Assembly (NCBI RefSeq): GCF_010645065.1 | Contig: NZ_JAADZW010000001.1 | Coordinates: forward strand, 124,001 to 188,000 | Origin: Flavobacterium fluviatile | GTDB taxonomy: Bacteria; Bacteroidota; Bacteroidia; Flavobacteriales; Flavobacteriaceae | DNA length: 64,000 bases | Reading direction: 5' to 3' | Part shown: positions 26,400 through 36,014 of the stretch, piece after piece | Layout: each line of letters opens with the position of its first letter | Numbering within the stretch: position 1 is the stretch's first letter | The notes under the pieces: generated by a model | Databases searched by the model: none | The model's input: only the letters and a program-made list of their open reading frames with translations | What the model was told of the DNA's origin: nothing | Translations under genes and position numbers: made by a program

Positions 26400-27017
26400 A
26401 TGAAAACTACAGATAAGAAAACAACCACTGCCAAGAAAACCACAACAGCAGCAGCAAGCAAAACTGCATCTAAAACCACAGCAGCAAAAAACGGAGCCGT
26501 AAAAGCAAAAGCATCAGCAGCCGACGGTCTGCGCGAACTGTTTGTCGATTCCCTTAAAGATATCTACTGGGCAGAGAAAGCCCTTACCAAAGCGCTCCCG
26601 AAAATGGCCAAGAATGCCACTTCGGAAAACCTTATCAAAGCAATCAACGACCATCTGACGGTAACCCAAGAGCAGACCGCAAGACTGGAGAAAGTTTTTT
26701 CACTTGTTGGAGAAAAAGCATCGGCAAAGAAATGCGATGCCATGGAAGGACTGATCAAGGAAGGGGAGAGCATTATGGAAGAAACCGAAAAAGGGCCTGT
26801 GAGAGATGCTGGTATTATTGCGGCTTCGCAGAAAATCGAGCATTATGAAATTGCGACCTACGGCACCCTTGCCGCTTTTACGACCACTTTGGGAGAGGAC
26901 GACGCGGTGCTGCTTCTTGAGAAGACTTTAGCAGAGGAAAAAGAGGCCGATACGCTGCTTACCGAAACTGCCTACAATACCATCAATTTTGATGCAGCAG
27001 CAGAAGACGAGAAGTAA
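26400..27017 (+). CDS. DUF892 (YciE/YciF-like) ferritin-like protein with a Lys/Ala-rich N-terminal tail
   Basis: The ATG at 26400 is preferred over an in-frame TTG 27 bases upstream, giving 205 residues. Residues 1-40 are a low-complexity tail of Lys, Thr and Ala resembling histone H1-like or DNA-binding tails. A DUF892 four-helix domain follows (GLRELFVDSLKDIYWAEKAL, KIEHYEIATYGTLAAF, LEKTLAEEKEAD), with the Glu and His residues of a di-metal ferritin-like centre. YciF-type proteins are associated with stress responses. The tail suggests DNA association, as an inference. It has its own promoter box and terminator. Confidence 0.9.
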   Translation: MKTTDKKTTTAKKTTTAAASKTASKTTAAKNGAVKAKASAADGLRELFVDSLKDIYWAEKALTKALPKMAKNATSENLIKAINDHLTVTQEQTARLEKVFSLVGEKASAKKCDAMEGLIKEGESIMEETEKGPVRDAGIIAASQKIEHYEIATYGTLAAFTTTLGEDDAVLLLEKTLAEEKEADTLLTETAYNTINFDAAAEDEK

Positions 27018-27040
27018 TTTCGCCGTTTAAGATAAAGAGG

Positions 27041-27070
27041 AAACCTGTATCAGACGATACAGGTTTTTTT
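27041..27070 (+). terminator. Terminator of the DUF892 gene
   Basis: An 11-bp stem, AAACCTGTATC (27041-27051) and GATACAGGTTT (27056-27066), has loop AGAC and a T-run. Confidence 0.92.
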
Positions 27071-27311
27071 ATGGGCAAAAGACACCAAACTATACAATCA
27101 TTTTGAAAAACCTGAATTTCATTATCTTTATCAGAAATCAGAAAGAATAAAATTACAGCAGGGGATCTCATTTATTTTACACGACCGGGCGCAATTCCTG
27201 CTGCATTTTCATGAAGGCCAATAGGCATAATAGATAACCGAAGCCGTACTCCTGTGTTAGGCGCTGCCTGCTTTCTGCAATATGTCTCCTATTTTGGCTT
27301 TACTGTACCGT

Positions 27312-27343
27312 TTTGAGATTGCAATCTATTATTACTACCTTAG
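27312..27343 (+). promoter_or_regulatory. Candidate promoter of xseA-xseB
   Basis: TTTG (27312-27315) and TACCTTAG (27336-27343) are separated by 20 bases, close to the Bacteroidota TTTG-N19-TAnnTTTG pattern, 53 bases before the preferred start. Nothing else is seen in 27071-27311. Confidence 0.4.
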
Positions 27344-27396
27344 CGCTAAAGTAAAAAGCAGGCACAAAAAAATAAAATGTGCATAGCCAGAAAACT

Positions 27397-28833
27397 ATGG
27401 GACCGGACCAGTATATCAGACTCTCACAGCTCAACGACCAGATCCAGGATACGATTAATTCCCGCTTTAAGGGACAGACGTACTGGGTAGTGGCTGATAT
27501 TACCAATCATTCTTTCAAGGCCGATAAAAAGATCCATTATTTTGAACTGGTGGAGAAATCAGAGAAAGGCAGTGTGATCACTGCTAAAATAATGGGCAAG
27601 AGCTGGGGAGCAGGAGTGCTGAAGATCCTTGATTTTGAAATCAGCACCGGACAGCGTTTTACCAACAATCTTCATGTTCTTGTTCAGGTGAGCGTGGATT
27701 TCCATCCGCTATACGGTCTCTCGGTAAACCTTCTGGATATCGACAGCAATTTCATGCTCGGCATTCTGGAACAGCAGCGCAACGCTACCCTTGCAAGGCT
27801 GGTCAAGGAAAATGATTTTATACACAAAGAAGGAGAACTTTACTCCACGCTGAACAGCCGTCTGAAGCTTCCTGCGATAATCCAGAGGGTTGCGGTGATC
27901 TCTTCGAGCAGTTCTGCCGGAAATGAGGATTTCCGCCATACGATGCAGCATAATGATTTTGGCTATGTTTTTCAGATTGATGACTATCATACCGTTGTGC
28001 AGGGGGACAATAATGCCAAACTGTTCGTAAACAAACTTATTGAAGTATACAACACCGGGATTGCTTATGATGCCATTGTCATTACAAGGGGAGGCGGATC
28101 GCAGTCTGATTTTCTGATTTTTGACAATTATAATATCGGAAGGGCAGTTGCCAAATTTCCGATCCCTGTGATAACCGGCATCGGGCACCAGAAAAATGTC
28201 AGCATTACCGACCTGATGGCCCATACCCATACCAAAACCCCCACCAAGGCGGCGGAGTTCATCATAGTGCACAACCGCAGTTTCGAGCAGCATATACTCT
28301 CGCTGCAAAGGACTATAGTCATTAAATCGCAACAGCTTTTCCTTGGGTATTACAAAGAACTCAGCGGTCTTAAAAGCATGGTTACCCATAATGCCAGAGA
28401 ACTGATTGCCGTGCCGAAAGAACAGCTGATGCTTACCCAGCAGCATATTGTCCGGACAAGCAGGGAAATTCTGGCTGGGGAAAAGCAAGACCTGCTGCTG
28501 ACCGCGCAGAAAACACTGCAGCGCCCACAGAGCATTATCCAGCAGAAAAAAAGCGAGCTCCAGCATTTGAAAGCAAACCTGAAGATCTTTAACAGCCAGT
28601 ACCTTCGCAGCCGCAGGCTCCAATTGGAGGATTACCAAAAAAACATAAAACTGCTGTCCCCGCAGAATATACTCAGCAGAGGATATGCAGTGATCCGGAA
28701 AAACAATAAAATTGTAAACGGAGCTCAAGACATACAAGAAGGACAGGAAATAGAAATAATAGTAAAAGATGCCGTACTGAAAAGTACGGTCCATGAAAAA
28801 AGACAATATGATGGAAAACACACTGACTTATGA
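27397..28833 (+). CDS. xseA: Exodeoxyribonuclease VII large subunit
   Basis: The frame opens at a GTG (27379), but the ATG at 27397 gives the usual start (478 residues, MGPDQYIRLSQLND). The N-terminal OB-fold domain (about 5-100; GQTYWVVADITNHSF) precedes the Exonuc_VII_L catalytic region with RVAVISSSSSAGNEDF, AIVITRGGGSQSDFLIFDNY and PVITGIGHQKNVSITDLMAHTH. A long coiled-coil region follows, ending with the family tail LSPQNILSRGYAVI. With XseB it degrades single-stranded DNA from both ends into oligonucleotides in repair. Its Bacteroidota-style start and location on accessory DNA suggest an element copy. Confidence 0.93.
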   Translation: MGPDQYIRLSQLNDQIQDTINSRFKGQTYWVVADITNHSFKADKKIHYFELVEKSEKGSVITAKIMGKSWGAGVLKILDFEISTGQRFTNNLHVLVQVSVDFHPLYGLSVNLLDIDSNFMLGILEQQRNATLARLVKENDFIHKEGELYSTLNSRLKLPAIIQRVAVISSSSSAGNEDFRHTMQHNDFGYVFQIDDYHTVVQGDNNAKLFVNKLIEVYNTGIAYDAIVITRGGGSQSDFLIFDNYNIGRAVAKFPIPVITGIGHQKNVSITDLMAHTHTKTPTKAAEFIIVHNRSFEQHILSLQRTIVIKSQQLFLGYYKELSGLKSMVTHNARELIAVPKEQLMLTQQHIVRTSREILAGEKQDLLLTAQKTLQRPQSIIQQKKSELQHLKANLKIFNSQYLRSRRLQLEDYQKNIKLLSPQNILSRGYAVIRKNNKIVNGAQDIQEGQEIEIIVKDAVLKSTVHEKRQYDGKHTDL

Positions 28834-29017
28834 GGCTGCGGCCAAAGAGCTGGCCCTGATTGCCAAAGAGATGGAAGACGAAACCATTTCTGTGGATGAG
28901 CTGGCTGCCAAAGTAAAAAGGGCATCCGAGCTCATCGAGTTCTGCCAGGCGAAATTAAAATCCACTGAGACTGAAGTAGCCAAAATCATCAGCGGCATGG
29001 AGAACAGCAAGGAGTAA
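28793..29017 (+). CDS. xseB: Exodeoxyribonuclease VII small subunit
   Basis: This 74-residue helical protein has the XseB pattern TYEAAAKELALIAKEMEDETISVDELAAKVKRASELIEFC, followed by AKLKSTETEVAKI. Five short copies of it bind the XseA coiled coil. It overlaps the 3' end of xseA. The Met at 28808 is an alternative start with a shorter overlap. Order and overlap are typical of an xseAB operon. Confidence 0.9.
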   Translation: MKKDNMMENTLTYEAAAKELALIAKEMEDETISVDELAAKVKRASELIEFCQAKLKSTETEVAKIISGMENSKE

Positions 29018-29138
29018 AACAGGATGCAGCACACTAAAATACAGCTTTGCAGCGTTATAGTTTAAGTTACATTCCGATAACACCGCATGCCTTTTATGAA
29101 AAAGTTTTAGGTACTGCCTACTATACGCCGATACAAGA

Positions 29139-29172
29139 CAAAGCCCATTGTTTCAAACAGCAATGGGCTTTT
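29139..29172. terminator. Bidirectional terminator between xseB and the helicase gene
   Basis: An 11-bp stem, AAAGCCCATTG (29140-29150) and CAATGGGCTTT (29161-29171), has A and T flanks that let it work on both strands between convergent genes. Confidence 0.8.
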
Positions 29173-29288
29173 GTATAAAAAATGATTTAAGTACCGATAC
29201 GGCAATACCGCTCTGATGAGCCCGCTTTTACCATTCTTCCTTTTCACTGTCTGTATTTTTATCATTAAAAATACGGCCATCCCCATTT

Positions 29289-31547
29289 TCAGGAAAGCCG
29301 TTCTGCTGCTCCTGGCCTGCAAATGGATCTGGTGCATTTTTTTAAGTTTTCCCGGATATTCAAAAGTTCGGCAGGGGAAGAACCCTCGGGTTCACAATCT
29401 GACGCGGCAGTGAGGAAACGAAACGAAAAGTCAATGGGTTTCTCTTTTCCCATTTCAAAAAAATGCACAGTGTACTGGTTTTTCTCTGTATCTACAGCAA
29501 GCACTTTTCCTTTGTTCCAGACAGGATGCATTACAAGATCCCCTTCAATGAACTCGGTATCTTCACTGTTTTTTGAAGCCGCCGCCGATGACTGCGCCTC
29601 CTGAAGGATTTGAGGGGACAGTTTCCCTTTACGCACATAAAATTCTTCCTTGATTTCAAATAGGAACCTTGAAGGGTATTTGTTGAGCCCTGTGGTGAAA
29701 TTAAAGCCTTCCGAATCGGTCATGTAAAACCTTTTCTCGGCGCGCGTGACTGCCACGTACATCAGCCTTCTTTCTTCCTCTATGGCCCGTTTTCTCCTTT
29801 CTTTAATCGAAAGCGCGCTTGGCAGCACCCCTTCGGTAAAACCGCAAAGGAATACATAGGGGAATTCAAGGCCTTTGGAGATATGGATGGTCATCAGGCG
29901 CACCTTGTCCTGGTTTTCCGTGTCTTTGTCAAGATCGGTGTAAAGCGCCACTTCCTGAAGGTATTCAGCGATATTTACAGAGCCGTTGTTTTCTTTTTCC
30001 AGCAGCAACATGGAGCTTACGAGCTCTTTTATATTTTCCAGCCTGTCTTCATCGCCATCTTTTCGGTAGAGTTCGGAAAGCCCGCTTTTATCGAGTATGA
30101 TTTTAACCAGATCGGAAATCGAATTTGTTTCGGCCTCTATTTTCAGTGCAGCTACCAGAGCAAGGAAATCAGCGGCTCCTTTTTTATTAAGCTCTTTATC
30201 TTCCATATTCTTTTCCAAAGCCTGAAGCAGCGACAGGTTCTGTTCGCCTGCCAGAAGGCTCAGCCTTTCGAGGAATTTTTTACCGAGCCCTTTTGACGGA
30301 TGGTTGTGCAGGCGCAGAAAAGAGAAATTATCCCCCTGAACGATAAGCCTTAAAAAGGAAAGCACATCTTTGATTTCCTTTCGTTCAAAAAAGCGCACGC
30401 CTCCAAATATGGCATAGGGTATGTTTTCTTTGATAAGCGCCTGTTCAATATTTCTCGACAGATGGTTGGAGCGGTAAAGAATAGTGATATCGGAATAGGC
30501 GGCATTTTCCGTTTTAAGGATTTCCTTGATTTCCGAAGCCACCCATAGCGTTTCCTCGTAATCATTTCTGCCATGGAAATGCACCACTTCAACCCCCTCG
30601 GGATTATCCGTGACCATATCCTTGTCCACCCTTACCTTATTGTTTTTGATAATATGGTTGCCGACTTTCAGAATGTTTGGCGTAGAGCGGTAGTTCTGGT
30701 TCATGATAATGGTTTGCGTATCAGGGAACATCCTGTCGAATTCCACGAGATATTCGGGTTTTGCGCCCCGCCATTCATAGATCGTCTGGTCGGGATCCCC
30801 TACCAGAAAGAGGTTTTGGTGCACACGAGATAGCATTTCCACCAGATGAAACTGGCTGTCAGAGCTGTCCTGCGCCTCATCGACCTGTATGTAATGCAGC
30901 ATTTGCTGCCATTTTAAAAGCACATCAGGATTGCTGTCGAGTATGAAAGCCGTAAAATGGATCAGGTCATCGAAATCCAGCGCATAATTGCGCTTCTGCT
31001 TGTCGAGGTATTTCTGATACACGCGACTGGAGAGCGATTCCTTTTCATCGGGTTCAAAGCTTTTATTCTCGAGCATATATCCCAGATAATCGGAGGTGCT
31101 TTTCTGTTTGGAGATAAAGCGGAGCACCTGTTTGAAAGTGAGGTTTTTGGAATTGATGTCCAGTTCGTTGAACACCTCCCTTAAAATGGTTTTCTGGTCT
31201 TCGGCATCCAGTATGATAAAATTTTTCGGGTAATGGATTTTGTTTATTTCCTCACGCAGAAAACGTACGCAGAAACCGTGATAAGTGGTGATGAAGCTGA
31301 CATCAAAAAGGTCGCCAATGAGCGCCTTGACGCGTCTTTTCATTTCCTGTGCCGCTTTATTGGTAAAGGTCACGCAGAGGATATTGGAGGAATTGATGCC
31401 CAGCCTATCCACGATATAGGCAAAGCGGGAGGTAAGGGCCTTTGTTTTTCCTGAGCCGGCACCTGCAATTACACGCACATAACCTTCTGTGGTTTTCACG
31501 GCTTGGAGCTGGCTGGGATTAAGGTTCTCTAGAATTGGATCGTTCAT
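29289..31547 (-). CDS. UvrD/PcrA-type ATP-dependent DNA helicase
   Basis: This 752-residue superfamily 1A helicase has the Walker A motif AGAGSGKT at residues 28-35. Motif Ia follows at VTFTNKAAQEM, motif II at VDEAQD, motif III at GDPDQTIYEWRGA, motif V at HISKGLEFPYVFL, and motif VI at RRLMYVAVTRAE. It translocates 3' to 5' on single-stranded DNA in repair or in clearing protein from DNA. The C-terminus carries a short Tudor/SH3-like segment (GDLVMHPVWNKGKVLAVD), as in PcrA/UvrD. It lies in a cluster of repair genes and is a stand-alone unit. Confidence 0.93.
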   Translation of the reverse strand: MNDPILENLNPSQLQAVKTTEGYVRVIAGAGSGKTKALTSRFAYIVDRLGINSSNILCVTFTNKAAQEMKRRVKALIGDLFDVSFITTYHGFCVRFLREEINKIHYPKNFIILDAEDQKTILREVFNELDINSKNLTFKQVLRFISKQKSTSDYLGYMLENKSFEPDEKESLSSRVYQKYLDKQKRNYALDFDDLIHFTAFILDSNPDVLLKWQQMLHYIQVDEAQDSSDSQFHLVEMLSRVHQNLFLVGDPDQTIYEWRGAKPEYLVEFDRMFPDTQTIIMNQNYRSTPNILKVGNHIIKNNKVRVDKDMVTDNPEGVEVVHFHGRNDYEETLWVASEIKEILKTENAAYSDITILYRSNHLSRNIEQALIKENIPYAIFGGVRFFERKEIKDVLSFLRLIVQGDNFSFLRLHNHPSKGLGKKFLERLSLLAGEQNLSLLQALEKNMEDKELNKKGAADFLALVAALKIEAETNSISDLVKIILDKSGLSELYRKDGDEDRLENIKELVSSMLLLEKENNGSVNIAEYLQEVALYTDLDKDTENQDKVRLMTIHISKGLEFPYVFLCGFTEGVLPSALSIKERRKRAIEEERRLMYVAVTRAEKRFYMTDSEGFNFTTGLNKYPSRFLFEIKEEFYVRKGKLSPQILQEAQSSAAASKNSEDTEFIEGDLVMHPVWNKGKVLAVDTEKNQYTVHFFEMGKEKPIDFSFRFLTAASDCEPEGSSPAELLNIRENLKKCTRSICRPGAAERLS

Positions 31548-31710
31548 TTTTAAAACGGAATGTTTTTGATCTCTATTTATTTTTTAAAGCGGAGGGGCAG
31601 ATCAAAGATTCTGCAGCACAAATTTATGCAATTAACTCAAAAGAATGGTAACAAGCAATTGTTATATGCAGGATGCTTTACCTATCGTTTAATGGGCCAG
31701 CGATTATCTT

Positions 31711-31775
31711 AAAATAAAATCCTGAAGAGCATCATTTGACTGCTTAATCAAAAATGCCTTCAGGATCTTTTCTCT
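31711..31775 (-). terminator. Terminator of the DUF3606-like gene
   Basis: ATCCTGAAGAGCAT (31719-31732) and ATGCCTTCAGGAT (31754-31766) pair with one bulge, and the minus strand continues into T-rich sequence. The rest of 31548-31837 is empty. Confidence 0.7.
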
Positions 31776-31837
31776 CTTCTCGTTTTTACTTTTTATAAAG
31801 TAATTATTCATATGGATAGCGATACGTTTTTTGAAAC

Positions 31838-32155
31838 TTAAAGCTGTGATAGTTTTGAAGGGTCTGTTGCCTCTTCAATGCTTCTTCCTTCCTGATTGTG
31901 ATGTTCACTATTCTCCTTTTCATCATGCCAGGGACCGTCTTTCAAGCGAACGGTTTCTGAGGCGCTTTCTCTGGAAGGAGGAGTTTCATTCAAGTGCTCG
32001 GTTACTTCTTCTACAGTAGTGCCTGCTGCCCTTACTGCATCTTTTAATATCTCTTCAGGCACATTTAACTTTTCAGCCCACTGCTGGATTTCAGCCTGCT
32101 GCGAAATATCAATATGAGAGTCCTGCTCTTGTCCGGAGTTATGTAGATTTTCCAT
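31838..32155 (-). CDS. DUF3606-like small protein
   Basis: This 105-residue acidic cytoplasmic protein has a core (AEIQQWAEKLNVPEEILKDAVRAAGTTVEEVTEHL, about residues 21-55) that matches the DUF3606 pattern of a three-helix bundle. The C-terminal half is charged and probably disordered. It has its own terminator. Function is unknown. Proteins of this type often accompany stress genes such as DUF892. Confidence 0.72.
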   Translation of the reverse strand: MENLHNSGQEQDSHIDISQQAEIQQWAEKLNVPEEILKDAVRAAGTTVEEVTEHLNETPPSRESASETVRLKDGPWHDEKENSEHHNQEGRSIEEATDPSKLSQL

Positions 32156-32278
32156 GATTTTTAAATTTTAATAGCTACTTCCAAAGTTAACATGAAAGAA
32201 AACATAGCTGTTATATTATAAAATAGGATTCTTATAGGATTGCTATGATTTTCAATTGTTTAAAAGTAAATTACCATT

Positions 32279-32899
32279 TTATATTTCCCTGACCTGACGG
32301 AAGGTAAGGTTGATCCTGGGCAGAACGGGACGGGCTGTCTTAGGCACCTGATGCTCCCAGTAGGTATTGGTGCTTCCTGCCATGAGAAGAAAGGTTCCGT
32401 GGTGCAGCGGAATTTCGATTGGCGCAATATCTTTGAGCACTTTATGGCGCAGGCGGAACAGACGCGTTTCCCCGAAAGTCACAGAAGCGATGTTCATATT
32501 TTTGCTGCTCGATGAGGTCTTGTCGCTGTGCCATCCCACGCCGTCAGTTCCGTCCCTGTAGAGGTTGAGCAGTACGCCGTTAAAGTTTATATGGGATTCG
32601 TTTTCGACACGCTCCCTGATCTGGAGCAGTTCCAAAGGCCAGTCGGGATTGGATTTCCGCTCAGGCCGGTTACTGTCCCCGTACCACGAGATCATTCGGG
32701 GGGCTGTAACCACTTTGTCATACATGGGCATTTCATATTCCCTCCATCGGGTGCCGTGGTATAAAACATTGTAGTAATGATCGGATTCAGGTTTGCTGAA
32801 AAAATTATCAATCAGCAGCAGATCCGCATCAGGGACGTCAAATATTCTTCTGCCGCCATTGCCTGATGAAAAAATTTCAGTGTCATCAAAAAGCATCAT
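32279..32899 (-). CDS. alkB: AlkB-type alpha-ketoglutarate-dependent DNA dealkylase
   Basis: This 206-residue Fe(II)/2-oxoglutarate dioxygenase has iron ligands His124 and Asp126 in WHSD, and His183 in WEHQVPK. The 2-oxoglutarate and substrate arginines are in LPRINLTFR (Arg195 and Arg201). NLYRDGTDGVGWHSD is the standard AlkB core. It reverses alkylation damage such as 1-methyladenine by oxidative demethylation. It lies 55 bases after the dnaE2 stop on the same strand and probably shares its transcript, making a damage-response set with the two polymerases. Confidence 0.93.
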   Translation of the reverse strand: MMLFDDTEIFSSGNGGRRIFDVPDADLLLIDNFFSKPESDHYYNVLYHGTRWREYEMPMYDKVVTAPRMISWYGDSNRPERKSNPDWPLELLQIRERVENESHINFNGVLLNLYRDGTDGVGWHSDKTSSSSKNMNIASVTFGETRLFRLRHKVLKDIAPIEIPLHHGTFLLMAGSTNTYWEHQVPKTARPVLPRINLTFRQVREI

Positions 32900-32954
32900 G
32901 TTCTTTATTTTTTTAGTTCATACTCAGTGCAGGTCTAAAGCTGAAAGAAGCCTG

Positions 32955-35900
32955 TTAATTGCTCATTTTAAGCCTTGGAATATTGATTTCATGTTCCTGA
33001 GGATAGGGTGCGCGATGGGTCATGCTGACATCTTCACGTATTCTCTGCTGCGCCCTGTATTTCCAATCGTTTTCCTGTTCGTAGCGCGGATCGGGGATGA
33101 AAGGCATTTTTGCCATCTTTATAACTGTAATGGTAGGGAAGTGGTAGTCTACTTCGACATTACCCAGCAGCAGATAACAGCCCCCTCCCTGAAAAGGATA
33201 TGCAGCCAGGCTGTCGGTAAAATGCGCCGTATCAAACATTTCTCCATCTGCGTCGATCCATGTACCGAAATACATATCCCCCATCTTGGTCGGAACATGC
33301 TTGCGTGATATCAGGTAAGCCAGCATGCGAACCTGTTTTTTATGATGGTCCAAAAGGTCCTTTGCCATGACATTGCCCCTGAAAGAGGTCTGAAGCAGGT
33401 CAAAAGGAGAGCAGGAGACCGGAAAGCCCAGAAGCTCAATCTCATCAAAGGCATCCTCAAAAGGGGATCGTTCCAATTTGGGCAGCACAAATTCTTTAAC
33501 CGGCTGCTCTAGCAGCATAGGATTTCGGTTATCGGGCTTAAAGTTTACCAGAATAAGACGGGCAATGACCAGCAGCTCGTTTTTCGTTTTCCCGGTGAAA
33601 CGGAATGCTCCGATAAAAATTAGAATCTGTATGGCTTCTATGCCAATGGGTATGCGGTTGATAAAATCTTCCAGTGATTTATAAAGCCCATTTTTTTTCC
33701 GTTCCTGCCGGATCAAAACAGCTGTTTTGGATTCAAGACTCTGCAGGTGCATGAAACCCAGATAGACATCAGAACCGTACAGCGTGGTTTCAAACTCGCT
33801 TTTGTTCACGCAGGGATTGTGCACTGCCGCCCCTGACATCTTTGCTTCATGCACATACACTTCGGTGCGGTAGAAACCGCCCTGATTGTTGATCACGGCT
33901 ACCATAAATTCGATAGGATAATGCACTTTTAGATACAGGCTCTGGTAGCTTTCCACGGCATAGGAGGCAGAGTGCGCCTTACAGAAGGAATAACCTGCAA
34001 AGGACTCGATCTGGCGGTATATTTCCTGGCTGAGTGCCAGGGGATGGCCCTGCGCAGCGCAGGATTTAAAAAAATTATCCTTTACTTTCTGCAGCGCCGC
34101 TTTGGAACGTCCTTTTCCAGACATGGCACGGCGAAGGATATCCCCGTCGGCAGCTGGAAGTCCGCCGTAATGCAGGGCAATTTTGATCACATCTTCCTGA
34201 TATACCATAATACCGTAGGTTTCCCCGAGCTGCTGTTTAAACACTGGATGAAAATATTCAAACCTGTCGGGATGATTGTGCCTGAAGATATATTCTTTCA
34301 TCATTCCTGACTGTGCCACCCCAGGGCGTATGATAGAGGAGGCAGCCACAAGGGTTTTATAGTTGTCACATTTCAGACGGCGCAGCAGCCCTCTCATGGC
34401 AGGGCTTTCGATATAAAAACAGCCTATGGTTTTTCCCATTGAAAGAAAGCTGTTGCAGCTGGCTTCATCTTTTGAAATCGTGGTGTCACGGATGTTGAGC
34501 CTTATGCCTCGGTTTTTCTCAATCAGCTTTACGCTGTCATCAATATGGCCGATGCCGCGCTGGCTCAGGATATCGAACTTTTCAAGCCCGATATCTTCCG
34601 CCGTATGCATGTCAAAAAGTACTATGGGAAATCCCTTGGGAGGCATCTCCAGCACCGAATAATTAATGATGGGCTCTTCTGAAATCAGTATGCCGCAGGA
34701 GTGCATGCTTCTCTGGTTCGGATATTTTTCGAGCATCATGCCGTACTGCTGCACTTCACGGACGACTTCGTTTGCAGGATGCAGGGTCATCGGGTTTTTG
34801 GCCAAGGAATCGAGTTCTTCCTTTGGAAGCCCGAAAACCTTGCCGACCTCACGGAAAATAGAGCGGTATTTGAACTCCACATTGGTGCCGCAGAATGCTA
34901 CATGTTCATAGCCGTAGCGGGAAAAGATGTATTCCAGGATTACGTCCCGTTCCTTCCAGCTCCAGTCGATATCAAAATCCGGAGGGCTTTTGCGGTTCAG
35001 GTTCAAAAAGCGCTCAAAATACAGATCCAGTTCCAAAGGACAGATATCGGTAATCCCCAGGCAGTACGCAATGATGCTGTTGGCACCGCTGCCCCGTCCG
35101 ATATGCAGAAAACCCTGGGAGTTGCTGAAACGTATAATATCCCAAGTGATCAAAAAGTATCCGCTGAATTCCAGCTGGTCAATTACTTTGAGTTCTCGTA
35201 ACATTCTTGATTTTGCCTCTGCATTATGCTGCCCATAGCGCCATTCGAGCCCCTGCTGGGCGAGGGTGGTCAGAAGGTGCAAATCGTCCTTTCTGTTATT
35301 GGTGTAGTACTTCTTATTTTTTGGCGTTTTAAAATCAAATTCAAAATGGCAGTCCGCTATTATTTTTTCCGTGTTGGAGATGATCTGCGGATATTCTTCA
35401 TAACATTTCAGAATCCTGTCCAAATCAACCATGACTTCATACTGCCCGCAGTAATCGGCAGCGCTGAGGCGGGAAAGAATTATATTCAGGTCAACAGCCC
35501 GCAGTATTTTATGCAGTTTGTATTCGGTTTTGGTACGGAAGGTAACCGGCTGCATAACGGCCATCTTGTCAATTTTCGTCTTCCAATTGGTCAGTACCAG
35601 TGTGGGTGTCTGTTCGGGACGCAGTCCGATAAATTCATGTTCTTTTAAAACAGCAGGAACATTCTCCAGAGGATAAATCACAAAAACATTTTTAAAGTCG
35701 GGAGCTGACTGGGGAAGTGCAGTTTTTTCAAAATTATGCCGGGTCAGAAAACGATTCATTTCAGCAAGACCTGCCGCATTTTTTGCCAGTCCGATATAAC
35801 GGAGTTCATTCTCTGAGCGGAATTCTATTCCGACAATAGGCTTGATACCGGCAGCCTGGCAGCCCTTCATAAAATCATAGATCCCCGTCACGGTATTAAT

Positions 35901-36011
35901 ATCAGTCAATGCCATAGCCTCGACACCCAAGGCAGCAGCCTTGGATATCAGATCCTCAAGCGGTATGGTGCCATAACGCAGGGAGTGGAAGGAATGGCAG
36001 TTGAGATACAT
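32955..36011 (-). CDS. dnaE2: DnaE2-like (error-prone) DNA polymerase III alpha subunit
   Basis: This 1018-residue C-family polymerase is shorter than replicative DnaE (about 1160). It starts with a PHP domain (MYLNCHSFHSLRYGT ... ALTDINTVTG). The catalytic Asp pair is in SPPDFDIDWSW near residue 345. The palm and fingers continue through GRGSGANSIIAYCLGITD, EKFDILSQRGIGHIDD and SGKGRSKAALQKVKDNFF. The HhH region and an OB-like C-terminus follow. It starts 3 bases after the dinB-like gene stops. A Y-family partner plus DnaE2 forms the damage-induced mutasome in other bacteria. No ImuA is present here. Confidence 0.9.
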   Translation of the reverse strand: MYLNCHSFHSLRYGTIPLEDLISKAAALGVEAMALTDINTVTGIYDFMKGCQAAGIKPIVGIEFRSENELRYIGLAKNAAGLAEMNRFLTRHNFEKTALPQSAPDFKNVFVIYPLENVPAVLKEHEFIGLRPEQTPTLVLTNWKTKIDKMAVMQPVTFRTKTEYKLHKILRAVDLNIILSRLSAADYCGQYEVMVDLDRILKCYEEYPQIISNTEKIIADCHFEFDFKTPKNKKYYTNNRKDDLHLLTTLAQQGLEWRYGQHNAEAKSRMLRELKVIDQLEFSGYFLITWDIIRFSNSQGFLHIGRGSGANSIIAYCLGITDICPLELDLYFERFLNLNRKSPPDFDIDWSWKERDVILEYIFSRYGYEHVAFCGTNVEFKYRSIFREVGKVFGLPKEELDSLAKNPMTLHPANEVVREVQQYGMMLEKYPNQRSMHSCGILISEEPIINYSVLEMPPKGFPIVLFDMHTAEDIGLEKFDILSQRGIGHIDDSVKLIEKNRGIRLNIRDTTISKDEASCNSFLSMGKTIGCFYIESPAMRGLLRRLKCDNYKTLVAASSIIRPGVAQSGMMKEYIFRHNHPDRFEYFHPVFKQQLGETYGIMVYQEDVIKIALHYGGLPAADGDILRRAMSGKGRSKAALQKVKDNFFKSCAAQGHPLALSQEIYRQIESFAGYSFCKAHSASYAVESYQSLYLKVHYPIEFMVAVINNQGGFYRTEVYVHEAKMSGAAVHNPCVNKSEFETTLYGSDVYLGFMHLQSLESKTAVLIRQERKKNGLYKSLEDFINRIPIGIEAIQILIFIGAFRFTGKTKNELLVIARLILVNFKPDNRNPMLLEQPVKEFVLPKLERSPFEDAFDEIELLGFPVSCSPFDLLQTSFRGNVMAKDLLDHHKKQVRMLAYLISRKHVPTKMGDMYFGTWIDADGEMFDTAHFTDSLAAYPFQGGGCYLLLGNVEVDYHFPTITVIKMAKMPFIPDPRYEQENDWKYRAQQRIREDVSMTHRAPYPQEHEINIPRLKMSN

Positions 36012-36014
36012 GAT

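Noticed and set aside
27709..28821. A 370-codon minus-strand open frame opposite xseA
   Set aside because: It lies wholly antisense to a clear XseA gene, its protein is aromatic and Cys-rich without any domain, and it is explained by xseA codon usage.
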